Below, one piece after another: positions 1 through 7,777 of a stretch of DNA of 17,369 nt. The stretch is from Dunaliella salina (taxonomy: Eukaryota; Chlorophyta; Chlorophyceae; Chlamydomonadales; Dunaliellaceae), in assembly GCA_002284615.2 (NCBI GenBank), contig MU070079.1, positions 3,469-20,837 of the forward strand. Direction: 5' to 3'. Positions within the stretch are counted from its first letter, which is position 1. Each line of letters begins with the position of its first letter. The notes under the pieces were generated by a model. That model made no database searches. It was given only the letters and a program-made list of their open reading frames with translations, and was not told the DNA's origin. A program made the translations under genes and the position numbers.

Positions 1-596
1 GGGGCCAGTGTTCGAGGAGCAGACAGGTGCATTTGGGTGTCGACGGGCCGCAGCACGCAGCTCAGCTTTGGCCCGCCGGATGATTGTGTTTGTTTCGTTT
101 GTTTGTTTTGTGANGGACGGGTGTTAGACCCTCCCTTACGGAGACAGAGGCTGCAGAGTGTGCTTGCATCCGTGGGACCGCATCGGGAATTATTGTCCCA
201 TATGATACGGCACTTCCCACAGAACCACACCTGGCTTCCGCTCTGGGTCCCCACCGGCTCATTGTTATACCGATGGGGCAAATTGTCATTTCCCAGGCTT
301 CCACCACTCTGAATCTGCAAGGTCCGTGTGCGAGCATGGGATGCATGCACAGTGTGTTGAGGCAGGAATGACGCATCAACACACATAGAACTACACCTTG
401 GGACATGAGCACAGTCCTCTGTCTCCTTAGGCATGGTGGAGGGATACTCCACCAGCCAGGGGGGTCTCAACCAGGATGTTCTTTGTTCAGGTCATTTGCC
501 ATGAGTGCAAATTTGGTGTGTCCGGTGTGTCGTTAATTTTTTTCTTTCTTTCTTTTCTTTTTGAGGGTACAGATTTTTCTTTCTTTCTCTTTGAGG
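1..596. other. Non-coding stretch, no recognised gene
   Basis: No reading frame here resembles a known protein; the two overlapping frames on opposite strands before position 412 have no recognisable domain. A perfect 11-bp inverted repeat (GGAGACAGAGG at 140-150, its complement at 416-426) encloses about 265 bp. Positions 537-592 are a T-rich strand with CTTT runs, containing two copies of a TCTTT...TTTGAGGGT block that lead into the hairpin repeat at 597. One N is present at 113. Confidence 0.5.
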
Positions 597-830
597 GTGC
601 AGCAGCAAAAAGCCTGAGGCACCGCAGGTGCCGAGGGCTTTTTTTAGGGATTTCTGGTACACCTTACGTTTAAAGTGCAGCAGCGAAAAGCCTGAGGCAC
701 CACAGGTGCCGAGGGCTTTTTTTAGGGATTTCTAGTACACCTTAGGTTTAAAGTGCAGCAGCAAAAAGCCTGAGGCACCGCAGGTGCTGAGGGCTTTTTT
801 AAGGGAATTCTGATGTAATTTAGGGTTTTG
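597..830. repeat. Three tandem 78-bp units, each with a T-flanked hairpin
   Basis: Units start at 597, 675 and 753, each with GTGCAGCAGC, giving a period of exactly 78 bp; the third unit diverges after its hairpin. In unit 1, positions 607-623 and 627-643 form 17-nt arms (AAAAAGCC...GGCACC against GGTGCC...GGCTTTTT) with three central mismatches and a 3-nt loop. The hairpin is kept in all three units. It looks like a terminator stem with a T run, but nothing else here is bacterial, so I read it as a structured eukaryotic tandem repeat of unknown role. Confidence 0.85.
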
Positions 831-1207
831 GGTTAAGGGGCACAAAAGCAAGGTGTACACCTTTTGGCAATACAATCATGTCTATATGTACCTTGTTCTT
901 TCAAAAGCTTTGGCGTTAAGCTTCATTCCGCCCTTTATTCAATCCTTTAGCATTACATTTGTGGCTTCAATTGTTAAGATAGGATAGGAGAAGAAAGGAT
1001 AGGCTCAGCTCAAGGAAAGGATAGGATAGAATACCCTAAACTCAAGGATAAGATAGGGTGACATAGCTGTACCCGTTTGCCCTTGCAAACGTTTAGGGCA
1101 CCTTTACTGAAGCAAAAAAAACCTTGTAACCCAACCAGACTGATGGTGGGTTAACTTCAGAAGGAGGAGTGTTGTAAGGATACATAATTTGCTGCTAGGT
1201 AATGACC
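831..1207. other. Non-coding spacer with GGATA-rich stretch
   Basis: No coding signal is seen. Positions about 978-1060 are rich in short AGGATAGGATA and AAGGATA runs (low-complexity, degenerate). Near 1160-1180 a purine stretch (AGAAGGAGGAG) is followed directly by TGTTGTAAGG, which resembles the polypurine-tract/3'-LTR junction of LTR retrotransposons. No other LTR element part is visible, so this is only a hint. Confidence 0.4.
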
Positions 1208-2670
1208 CACCCAAAGACACGTTATGGGGGCTTTGGTGCCTGTTTGGCTTTGTAGGGGCCTAGGTGTTCAGGGGGATCCTAGTTTTCACTCTAGTAGCCC
1301 CCACCCAAGACACCTCAGGGGGCCTCAGGTGCCTGTTTGGCTTGTCAGGGGCCCAGGTGCTCAGGTAGAGCCCGGCCCGGCTCCCCAGTCACCCCTACCC
1401 AAGACGCCTCAGGGGGCCTTTGGTGCTTGTTTGGCTTATCAAGGGCACAGGTGCTCAGGGGGAGCTCGGCTTGGCTCCTCGTTCTTCCCCACCCAAGGCA
1501 CCTTAGGGGGCCTTAGGTGCCGATTTGGCTTGTCAGGGGCACAGGTGCTCAGGGGGAGCCCGGCTTGGCTCCTCGGTCGCCTCTACCCAAGACANCTCAG
1601 GGGGCCTCAGGTGCCTAATTGGCTTGTCAGGGGCACAGGTGCTCAGCCGAGCTTGGCTCCTCGGTCTCCTCCACCCAAGGCACCTCAGGGGGGCTCAGGT
1701 GCCTGTTTGGCTTGTCAGGGGCACAGGTGCTCAGGGGGAGCCTGGCTTGGCTCCTCCGTCGCCTCTACCCAAGACACCTCAGGGGGCCTCAGGTGCCTGT
1801 TTGGCTTGTAAGGGGCACAGGTGCTCAGGGGGAGCTCGGCTCGGCTCCTCAGTCGCCTCTACCCAAGACACCTCATGGGGCCTCAGGTGCCTAATTGGCT
1901 TGTCAGGGGCTCATGTGCTCAGGGGGAGCCCGGCTTGGCTCCTCGGTCGCCTCTACCCAAGGCACCTCAGGGGGCCTCAGGTGCCTGATTGGCTTGTCAG
2001 GGGCACAGGTGCTCAGGGGGAGCTCGGCTTGGCTTCTCGGTCTTCCCCACCCAAGGCACCTTAGGGGGCGCCAGGTGCCTGTTTTGCTTGTCAGGGGCAC
2101 AGGTGCTCAGGGGGAGCCCGGCTTGGCTCCTCGGTCTCCTCCACCCAAGACACCTCAGGGGGGCTCAGGTGCCTGTTTGGCTTGTCAGGGGCATAGGTGC
2201 CTAGGGGGAGCTTGGCACAGCTCCTCGGTCTCCTCCACCCAAGGCACCTCAAGGGGGCTCAGGTGCCTGATTGGCTTGTCAGGGGCACAGGTGCTCAGGG
2301 GGAGNCCGGCTTGGCTCCTCGGTCGCCTCTACAGGGTTTACAGGGTTTACAGGGTTTACAGGAGAAAAAGGCCTTCAGTCAGCGCTTGCGACTGCTAGCC
2401 TGCACATAGTAGGTAACAATTCCATTAAAAAAAAAGCCGCCTCTACCCAAGACACCTCAGGGGGCCTCAGGTGCCTGATTGGCTTGTCAGGGGCACAGGT
2501 GCTCAGGGGGAGCTCGGCTTGGCTCCTCGGTCTCCCCCACCCAAGGCACCTCAGGGGGCATCAGGTGCCTGATTGGCTTGTCAGGGGCACAGGTGCTCAT
2601 GGGGAGCCCGGCTTGGCTACCCCAATCCATGTTAACTCAGGGGGCTCAGGGGGTGCACCTGAGCTCATTT
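1208..2670. repeat. 94-bp GC-rich minisatellite, 14 units
   Basis: The anchor word TTTGG/ATTGG followed by CTTGTCAGGGGC recurs at 1243, 1336, 1430, 1524, 1618, 1706, 1800, 1894, 1988, 2082, 2176, 2270, 2478 and 2572. Spacing is 94 bp except 93 (first), 88 (a 6-bp deletion near 1650) and 208, where a 114-bp block interrupts the array. Unit variants alternate between GCCTCTACCCAAGACA, TCCTCCACCCAAGGCA and TTCCCCACCCAAGGCA forms. Each unit usually carries two CAGGTG words. Because 94 is not a multiple of three, the array reads open in all three frames; those long frames (for example 1224-1811 and 1895-2398) encode repeats of the same phrase shifted in frame and are not genes. Confidence 0.95.
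2333..2437 (-). mobile_element. LINE 3'-end fragment with 9-bp target duplication
   Basis: This block interrupts the minisatellite and is flanked by CGCCTCTAC at 2324-2332 and 2438-2446. Read on the minus strand it begins with a T run, then has the GGCTAGCAGTC...GACTGAAGGCC stem-loop and ends in four TGTAAACCC-type repeats, which is the 3' end shared by all LINE copies here. Removing 114 bp (insert plus one duplication) restores the 94-bp register exactly. It is therefore a severely 5'-truncated retrotransposition event. Confidence 0.9.
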
Positions 2671-2801
2671 AGCCTAACACCTATGGGGGGCACAGTTTCC
2701 ATACTGGCACCTCTGATCTCTATGTGACATCTGACCCCCCATGGGGGGGTTCTGCCCCATAGCGGCTCTTTCTCTCACATCCTGAACCTCGCACCAATTT
2801 C
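2671..2801. other. Short spacer with a 14-bp GC palindrome
   Basis: This lies between the end of the minisatellite and the ORF1-like region. It contains a perfect palindrome of six C, AT and six G at 2735-2748. No coding signal is recognised. Just before it, positions 2651-2666 share the phrase CACCTGAGCTC with the 144-bp satellite found later, which may be chance. Confidence 0.4.
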
Positions 2802-3526
2802 ATGGACACATGGAGACCACCTACTCAATCACAGGCTATCATCCAAACAAATGCAATTCTTCGGCATACCAAGGCCCGTGCAAGTGAGCAAACGACAGCA
2901 TTGTTAAGCCAACTACACAAAACTACATCGGAGAAATCACTCAAACAAACTGTCGCATTGGCACACAGACACACTATGACCTTGAACGACAAATTGGTTT
3001 TTGAAAGCATGATGCCTTTTCAGTGCGTGACAACGAACCAATATGGAGAGATACTGAGCTGGATTTGCATAAACATAACGAAATTGCAGGACATGCTTTC
3101 GTAGTGACCAGAGGCAATGTTTCTGTCGACACAGTGTCACAAGTTCTTGGTACGGACAAACCAATTGTCCCATTTAAAAACAGCAACACGTTTAGTATTC
3201 TTATTGCAAAAAAAGGACGTGCAGGAGCCTCTGTCNTCAAATCATTCCTTCATTTTACCGAGAAAAAAGCCCCACAAAAATGGAAAGTGCAAAGGGAACG
3301 CACACAATTGACCATGCAAAGAGAGAGGAGCCTAAATGACATCAACATGGCAATTCAAAGAGTCATTTCCACACAGCCAAAATTTGCTGGCCTCAACACA
3401 TCCGTCGGTGTCAATGGATCAAGCATGTACCGTTCTTATGGAGACAGACGGGATGCATTGAATCCACAGAAAAAAGACACGCCAGCATACAAGTATGGGA
3501 ACACTTCAAGTTCAATCCACTCCTAA
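2802..3526 (+). pseudogene. ORF1-like protein, copy 1 (broken)
   Basis: An ATG at 2802 opens a frame of about 65 residues rich in Gln, Thr, Leu and Lys, which looks helical. The coding signal then switches to another frame around 2990-3020 and runs to a stop at 3526. The second part is clearly homologous to the regions at 8778-10010 (plus) and 14850-15842 (minus). Shared landmarks are the core IAGHAFVVT (IAGNAFLFT in the second copy), an ILIAKKG/ILVSEKG strand, WKVQ(R/W)ERT followed by TMQR(E/K)RSL, GLNTS, and a closing GD/DRR..ALNPQK..TPAY. An N at 3235 leaves one residue unknown. I do not recognise a named domain; an RNA-binding fold would fit a LINE ORF1 but is inference. The frame switch and loss of the C-terminal part show this copy is dead. 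Alternative: a host gene fragment captured by the retroelement. Confidence 0.65.
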
Positions 3527-4212
3527 ATATGGGCAACGGAGGCATTAACTATAAAAAAGTAATTTACCTAGAGCACATCCATTGAGGCTAGTATCGGGGG
3601 TGGCTTCTAGCTAAGCAAGTGGTGTTGCAAAGTGAGGGAGGTTATAACCGTTGGGCCTTGCCTGTGTGTTCAAAATTCACTCTGTGAACTCCATCTTGAG
3701 TATGAGTAGCACTCCCCGATGATCATCCTCGGTGCAAAACGCACCAGGTCCAAACAAACACTAATACATTCTTCTGTTCCCGAATAACACTATGGTATAG
3801 CTCATCCAGCCGCGGCGGGACACCGCCGCAGCAAGAGAGTGATTCACCACTGAAGAAAAAAAGACGTATAAACAACACGTGTAATAATATCTTTTTGGGT
3901 CTGCTGTGCTTTTTGCAACTGGTATACTGAAGAGAGTGAAGGGTATGCCATGTTTCTTTCATGAAACCACAAATTGTAAGCAAGGCTTGCCCAAGTGCTT
4001 CTCATGCTTGATATATTTGGCCCTCTCCTTGTGCATATGCTGCTTCACACAAAGTTACTTCTTTCTATCTATCTATATCAGATTTCTGGCCTTCCTCATA
4101 CTTTTTTTTATACAGCATGGCAGTCAATGTGTTTCTCCTTTGTCTTTGCCAAAGTCTTGTGTGTTGCCCATTTTGTTGTGTGCACTTGGCCCTGGAACAT
4201 TTAGTGTCCTTT
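3527..4212 (+). other. 3' part of the ORF1-like element, decayed
   Basis: This stretch follows the ORF1-like coding region and ends exactly at the target site of the next LINE. A stop-to-stop frame at 3706-3930 (74 codons, no ATG) includes a run of Ser, RGGTPPQQ and a basic cluster PLKKKRR, which resembles a nuclear localisation signal. A similar SSSSR..D/G..P segment lies in the matching place in the minus-strand copy near 14960-14990, so it may be the shifted C-terminus of the same protein. A 7-bp GC hairpin (3812-3818 with 3823-3829, loop GACA) sits inside it. Positions 4060-4080 hold a short TCTA run. The frames at 3906-4565 look accidental. Confidence 0.4.
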
Positions 4213-4228
4213 CCTATCTGCTGTGTTG
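4213..4228 (+). repeat. 16-bp target-site duplication, left copy
   Basis: CCTATCTGCTGTGTTG here is repeated perfectly at 6664-6679, immediately after the CTGTAACC-type tail of the LINE. LINE linker coding starts directly to its right. This marks the 5' boundary of the inserted LINE. Confidence 0.92.
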
Positions 4229-4774
4229 GCTCACGTACAAAGGGTCAAACGATGTTTCACCCAAGCACGTGCTGCTCTGTTCCTTGATAAACTTTTTAGA
4301 AGAGACCCAGAATTACACACACTTCTTCGTAAACAGCCCACTAAATATACCACTCCTTTTTCTGCTGATGCTTGGCAAACACATCTTTCTACCGTTTTCA
4401 GAAAACCCTCTCCTGAATGGCACCTCCATTTTTCATGTCCTCCGCATTTTTTCTCACTCTCATGGTCGACGCTCCTCAAATTTCCACACAATCCCGTCAC
4501 AACCTTACCTACCTCCTGATGAGGCTCAGATACGACAGATTCTGGCCAACATGTTTCGCGTGTGATTCCCTCTACCTCTCCAGGGTTTGATCCCACACTT
4601 CCCATTTTCCTGAAGTATGCTTGTACTGAAATGCGACAAACTAATGGCACGGCCTTACAACAGACCAATGTACTTACACTCATTCTCTCGAAATTCTTCT
4701 ACCTTTTTGTCAAAAAAGCTGCCGTCCCTGCCGAATGGAAAATAGCCAAGATAACACCCCTATATAAAAAGTGA
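4229..4774 (+). pseudogene. ORF2 linker and start of RT domain, frameshifted
   Basis: Coding resembles the linker upstream of RT in LINE ORF2: a segment with RRDPELHTLLRKQP followed by AWQTHLSTVF in one frame, then PPDEAQIRQILANM in another, then TSPGFDP and EWKIAKITPLYKK back in the first. At least two frameshifts are needed between about 4420 and 4560. The last segment is in the same frame as the large RT frame and is separated from it only by a TGA at 4772-4774, where RT families usually have a Gly after the KK, so it looks like a single nonsense change. Without an upstream start this part cannot be expressed as a normal ORF2. Confidence 0.8.
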
Positions 4775-4801
4775 TCCATTACCAATGCTGCCAATTACCG
4801 G

Positions 4802-6652
4802 ATGCTTGCAGTTAGTGGGACTTTTTACCGTCTTAATACAAATGTGCTTCGTACCATCCTACAGGACTGGTGTACACAAGACCATATTATCCCTGACTCT
4901 CAATTTGGTTTCTTCCCTGACCGCAGAACCCTTCATCCGCTGTTCATATTGAGACACCTTAAAAATGCAGCACATACATATAAACCTCATGGATCTCCTC
5001 GCTTGTTTGCTGCTTTCAAAGACTGTCATCAGGCTTGTGATTCTGTTCCCAGGGAAGTGCTTCGGCATCATCTACGTCAGTGTCAACTACCTGGACATTT
5101 CTTGAGCATCCTTAAAGACCTGTATAGGGACGATGAGTACATTCTGATGGATGGAGACAAGACAGCCCACACTAGACCTACCTATGGCGCCAAACAAGGC
5201 TGTCCACTGCCTCCTTTACTCTTTTCTATCTACTTGAATGATATACACCTTATTTCAGAGGGACCTGGAGCTTGTACTCATACACCAAGTTTTGCCGTTC
5301 CTCACCTTTTATATGCAGATGATTTATGCCTTAAAGCAAATTCCCCGCACCGTCTCCAGGAGATGTTGAATCATTTAAAGGTTTACTCACGAAGAAAATT
5401 CCTCACTGCCAACCCACAGAAAGCAACTTTTGTTTGTTTTAATTCTCGAACTAGCAATTTGCCTACCTTTTCCTATGACAACCAATTTCTGCCGTACTCA
5501 GATGATTTTAAGTATCTGGGGATGTTCTGTGACAAATCAGTCAATCTGAACAAAGCAGCTGAGGAAGCATTCAAACCCTGTAAAGCTGGTATGGCTAGAG
5601 CACGTACATTTGTGCGGCAATATCACCTTACTCATCGTCTCCATGCTAACATGTGGCTCTTCAAAACTTACGTTGTTCCTGCTGGCATGTATGCTTGTCA
5701 AATCTGGGCCACTTCTTACCTTCGCCAGGGGTCAGAAATGGACAACTGCATCCAAAAATGGCTTTTGCGATACCTGAAGTACACATTGGGAGTTAGAACG
5801 TCCACACCATCTTGGAGTGTCTTAAGAGAATGTGGTGTTGANCNCATNCAATTAAATNGGTTCCNAGCTTGTGGCNGCTTNTACAACACTCTTACNCACT
5901 CTAATAGTGCACTTTTACANAGGGTCTTTCTTTNAGATATTGCACTCAGCCAAGTTAACCCATCTTGTTGGACATCACACTTACTTCTTGGAACCAATGG
6001 CCTTTATCATGCTGCAACGTTTCAACATCTTATTCGCTCTGGTCAACCTTTGAATTTAAGCCTGCTGGTCACAGATCTCAGGGCTCGGGATCTTTCTTTC
6101 TGGCGTCAATCTTGCTTTTCGAATTCCCAACCACGAGATTGCAACAGCAAAAAATGTACTTATCANCACTGGTGTGCTCTTCCTCTAAAAAACCCTCATG
6201 TAACCGTTTCCCCTCTTACCTTACCCAAATATTTTTACCTCAATCTACCTAAACATGTCATTCGTAGCGTCACTCAATTTTGGTCACGAGTTTATAATCT
6301 GAAAGTGGAACAATCAAACTGCAAAACCGGCATTATTCCGACTTGTCACCTCTGTGATTCTTGGGATGCCGTTCAAGATGAACAACATGTCATTTTCAAA
6401 TGTACACATCAAAAAGTATGCAATCATAGGCTGAAATATGCTTCACTCTTCTCAGGACCTCTCTTCTCCATTCCATCTCCTGCTTTCCGGGTTGCTCTGT
6501 ACTTACCTGCATTTCACCATGTCAGTTCTCATGATATGTCTTATCTTTTAAACCAAAACAATAATAAACTTTATCCTTTCCTTCATGAAATCCTCTTTTT
6601 TTTACAATCAGGCTACCAGTCGGTCATTCTGCCTGGAGGCCATGTAACCTAG
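4802..6652 (+). CDS. LINE ORF2 reverse transcriptase, C-terminal portion (616 codons)
   Basis: This is the reverse transcriptase that copies LINE RNA at a nicked target site. From the ATG at 4802: PDSQFGF..DRRTLHPLF (RT motif 2, about residues 31-48), motif A AAFKD..QACDS with the catalytic Asp at 74, KQGCPL motif B (131-136), YADD catalytic box at 171-174 (nucleotides 5312-5323), FKYLG (236-240), thumb/connection region to about 350, and a zinc knuckle C515-x2-C518-x10-H529-x4-C534 like the zf-RVT type at LINE C-termini. The RT aspartates are intact, although Phe/Tyr in motif A is Cys and motif B has PLPP instead of PLSP. No RNase H domain is recognised. Ten Ns at 5842-5934 blur the thumb. 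The start is not the natural one: coding continues upstream past the TGA at 4772. The stop falls inside the tail repeats, so there is almost no 3' UTR. Confidence 0.9.
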   Translation: MLAVSGTFYRLNTNVLRTILQDWCTQDHIIPDSQFGFFPDRRTLHPLFILRHLKNAAHTYKPHGSPRLFAAFKDCHQACDSVPREVLRHHLRQCQLPGHFLSILKDLYRDDEYILMDGDKTAHTRPTYGAKQGCPLPPLLFSIYLNDIHLISEGPGACTHTPSFAVPHLLYADDLCLKANSPHRLQEMLNHLKVYSRRKFLTANPQKATFVCFNSRTSNLPTFSYDNQFLPYSDDFKYLGMFCDKSVNLNKAAEEAFKPCKAGMARARTFVRQYHLTHRLHANMWLFKTYVVPAGMYACQIWATSYLRQGSEMDNCIQKWLLRYLKYTLGVRTSTPSWSVLRECGVXXXQLNXFXACGXXYNTLXHSNSALLXRVFLXDIALSQVNPSCWTSHLLLGTNGLYHAATFQHLIRSGQPLNLSLLVTDLRARDLSFWRQSCFSNSQPRDCNSKKCTYXHWCALPLKNPHVTVSPLTLPKYFYLNLPKHVIRSVTQFWSRVYNLKVEQSNCKTGIIPTCHLCDSWDAVQDEQHVIFKCTHQKVCNHRLKYASLFSGPLFSIPSPAFRVALYLPAFHHVSSHDMSYLLNQNNNKLYPFLHEILFFLQSGYQSVILPGGHVT

Positions 6653-6663
6653 TAACCTTGTAA

Positions 6664-6679
6664 CCTATCTGCTGTGTTG
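6664..6679 (+). repeat. 16-bp target-site duplication, right copy
   Basis: This is identical to 4213-4228. Its last nine bases also form an inverted repeat with CAACACAGC at 6705-6713, which belongs to the target sequence and not to the LINE. Confidence 0.92.
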
Positions 6680-6812
6680 TTATATTTACCATTGATGACT
6701 TGTGCAACACAGCAAAGAATTACTTTCTTTTTTGCTCAATTTCCAACGTTAATTTATAGCCCAGCAGTCATGCGTTTTGAGAGAGTGGCTGCTTTCCTGT
6801 AAACCTGTAACC
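6680..6812 (+). mobile_element. 3' end of the interrupted ORF1-like element
   Basis: If the LINE at 4229-6663 is removed, this piece follows 4212 directly. It ends in a degenerate LINE-type 3' end: CCAGCAGTCATGCGTTTTGAG, then CCTGTAAACCTGTAACC at about 6796-6812. The ORF1-like region (2802 onward) would thus belong to an element of about 1.5 kb with its own LINE tail. Confidence 0.6.
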
Positions 6813-6961
6813 TGCCCACCAGCTAGGGGGAACTCCGGACCCCGAGCCCACCTGAGCTCCCGCACTCCTGCCATGCCATGTGCCCACCAGAGTCTCACCT
6901 GAGCCTATGTGGCACACACCCCTCAGGTCCTAACTGTAGGTGCCCAACTAGCCTCCTGCCT
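6813..6961. repeat. Single unit of the 144-bp satellite
   Basis: The unit runs from CCACCAGCTAGGGGGAACTC through CCACCTGAGCTCC, CCTGCCATGCC and GTGGCACAC to CCCCTCAGGTCC. It matches the four units between 10640 and 13190. It is sandwiched between a plus-strand LINE tail (left) and a minus-strand LINE tail (right). Confidence 0.85.
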
Positions 6962-7130
6962 TCAAGGCTACAAGATAGAAGGCCTCCAGTCGAATTGACT
7001 GATTGCTACCCTGTTCATAAAAAGGAAGAACCTCATACAGAAAAGAAAAGAGTTTGTTGTTGTCCTGTTTTAAGAAAGAAAAACTTTTCATGCGAGTGGA
7101 CATGGTGATATGCAGGCAAGTAAGGGGCCG
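6962..7130 (-). mobile_element. LINE A, 3' part
   Basis: On the minus strand this is the ORF2 C-terminus end (ACCATGTCCACTCGCATGA...), the stem-loop region GGTAGCAATC...GACTGGAGGCC and a short tail TTGTAGCCTTGAA. It continues at 7778 once LINE B is removed; the rejoined order is collinear with LINE D at 12156-13105. Confidence 0.85.
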
Positions 7131-7769
7131 TCAGGTTTCGGATGATTGGTCCTCTCATATCCTCTCAGCTATGGATGGCCTGACACATGTTAGCCTTTTT
7201 AGCACAGGATTTTGAATTGTGAACCAGTTGATCGCAGTTTGTATTAGATCTTCAAATCAGGCAATTACGATATTGGACACAATTCTCCAGTACCAAAACC
7301 AGGGAATACAACAGCAAACGACTTACTTAGCATCACTGGTGTGCATTACCCACAAACCGACCGGTGGCTTTTTACTTACCATACAAACTTCCCAAACATA
7401 TGTTTCTAGGCCTTCCCCAGGATGTTATTCGCAGCGTTGCCTGTTTTAGACTCCGTGTTCACAACCTTCGGTATGAAACAGCAACTTGGAATCATGGTTC
7501 TTCACCTAAGTGTGATTTATGCCAGGCTGAAGATAATATTCAAGATAAAAAACAGTCGTATTTTTCTGTTCAAACCCTCGCATTGTTGCTTTGCGTGCTA
7601 GGTATGCATCCTTACTCTCGAACAATGAGGCCCAGGATGTTCAATCTTTTTTGTATCAGAACAACAACACACTTTTCTTTCTTCTTCATGAACTTATGGT
7701 TTTCCATGAACAGGCTAGCAGTGGCGCCTTTTGGCTGGCTTTTTCCCTCTGTGACCCTGTGAACCTGTG
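7131..7769 (+). mobile_element. LINE B, 5'-truncated, inserted in LINE A
   Basis: B is flanked by AGGGGCCG at 7123-7130 and 7770-7777, an 8-bp target duplication. Recognisable ORF2 C-terminal coding runs from about 7205 (frameshifted) through LPKHMFLGLPQDVIRSV and RLRVHNL to a zinc-knuckle start CDLCQAEDNIQD in the 7364-7762 frame. The His/Cys half is lost to a frameshift. The 3' end is AGGCTAGCAGTGGCGCC... followed by CTCTGTGACCCTGTGAACC. The copy is dead. Confidence 0.9.
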
Positions 7770-7777
7770 AGGGGCCG

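Larger units (their letters stand above)
4229..6663 (+). mobile_element. 5'-truncated LINE (non-LTR retrotransposon)
   Basis: A 2,435-bp insertion lies between perfect 16-bp direct repeats. It begins in the middle of the ORF2 protein, in the linker between endonuclease and RT, and so lacks ORF1 and endonuclease. It ends with the ORF2 stop at 6650-6652 embedded in the tail (GTAACCTAGTAACCTTGTAACC). The 5' truncation, duplication and repetitive 3' tail are the standard signature of target-primed reverse transcription. It landed inside an older ORF1-like element whose own 3' end lies at 6755-6812. Confidence 0.95.

Noticed and set aside
607..643. Rho-independent terminator
   Set aside because: The hairpin with T run is convincing in shape, but it is tandemly repeated, no gene ends there, and everything else in the window is eukaryotic.
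1224..2398. Long open frames across the minisatellite reading a repeated GHRCSGG/LGSS phrase
   Set aside because: The repeat period is 94, not a multiple of three, so all three frames show the same phrase shifted by one at each unit; these are artefacts of a stop-poor GC-rich repeat.
1208..2670. CRISPR array
   Set aside because: Units are 94 bp and similar over their full length, with no unique spacers and no cas genes.
2735..2748. CCCCCCATGGGGGG palindrome as a regulatory site
   Set aside because: It is a short GC homopolymer palindrome in a spacer with no neighbouring gene; chance cannot be excluded.
3906..4565. 219-codon frame as a membrane protein gene
   Set aside because: The hydrophobic frame crosses the 16-bp duplication into LINE linker sequence that is coding mostly in another frame, so it cannot be one gene.
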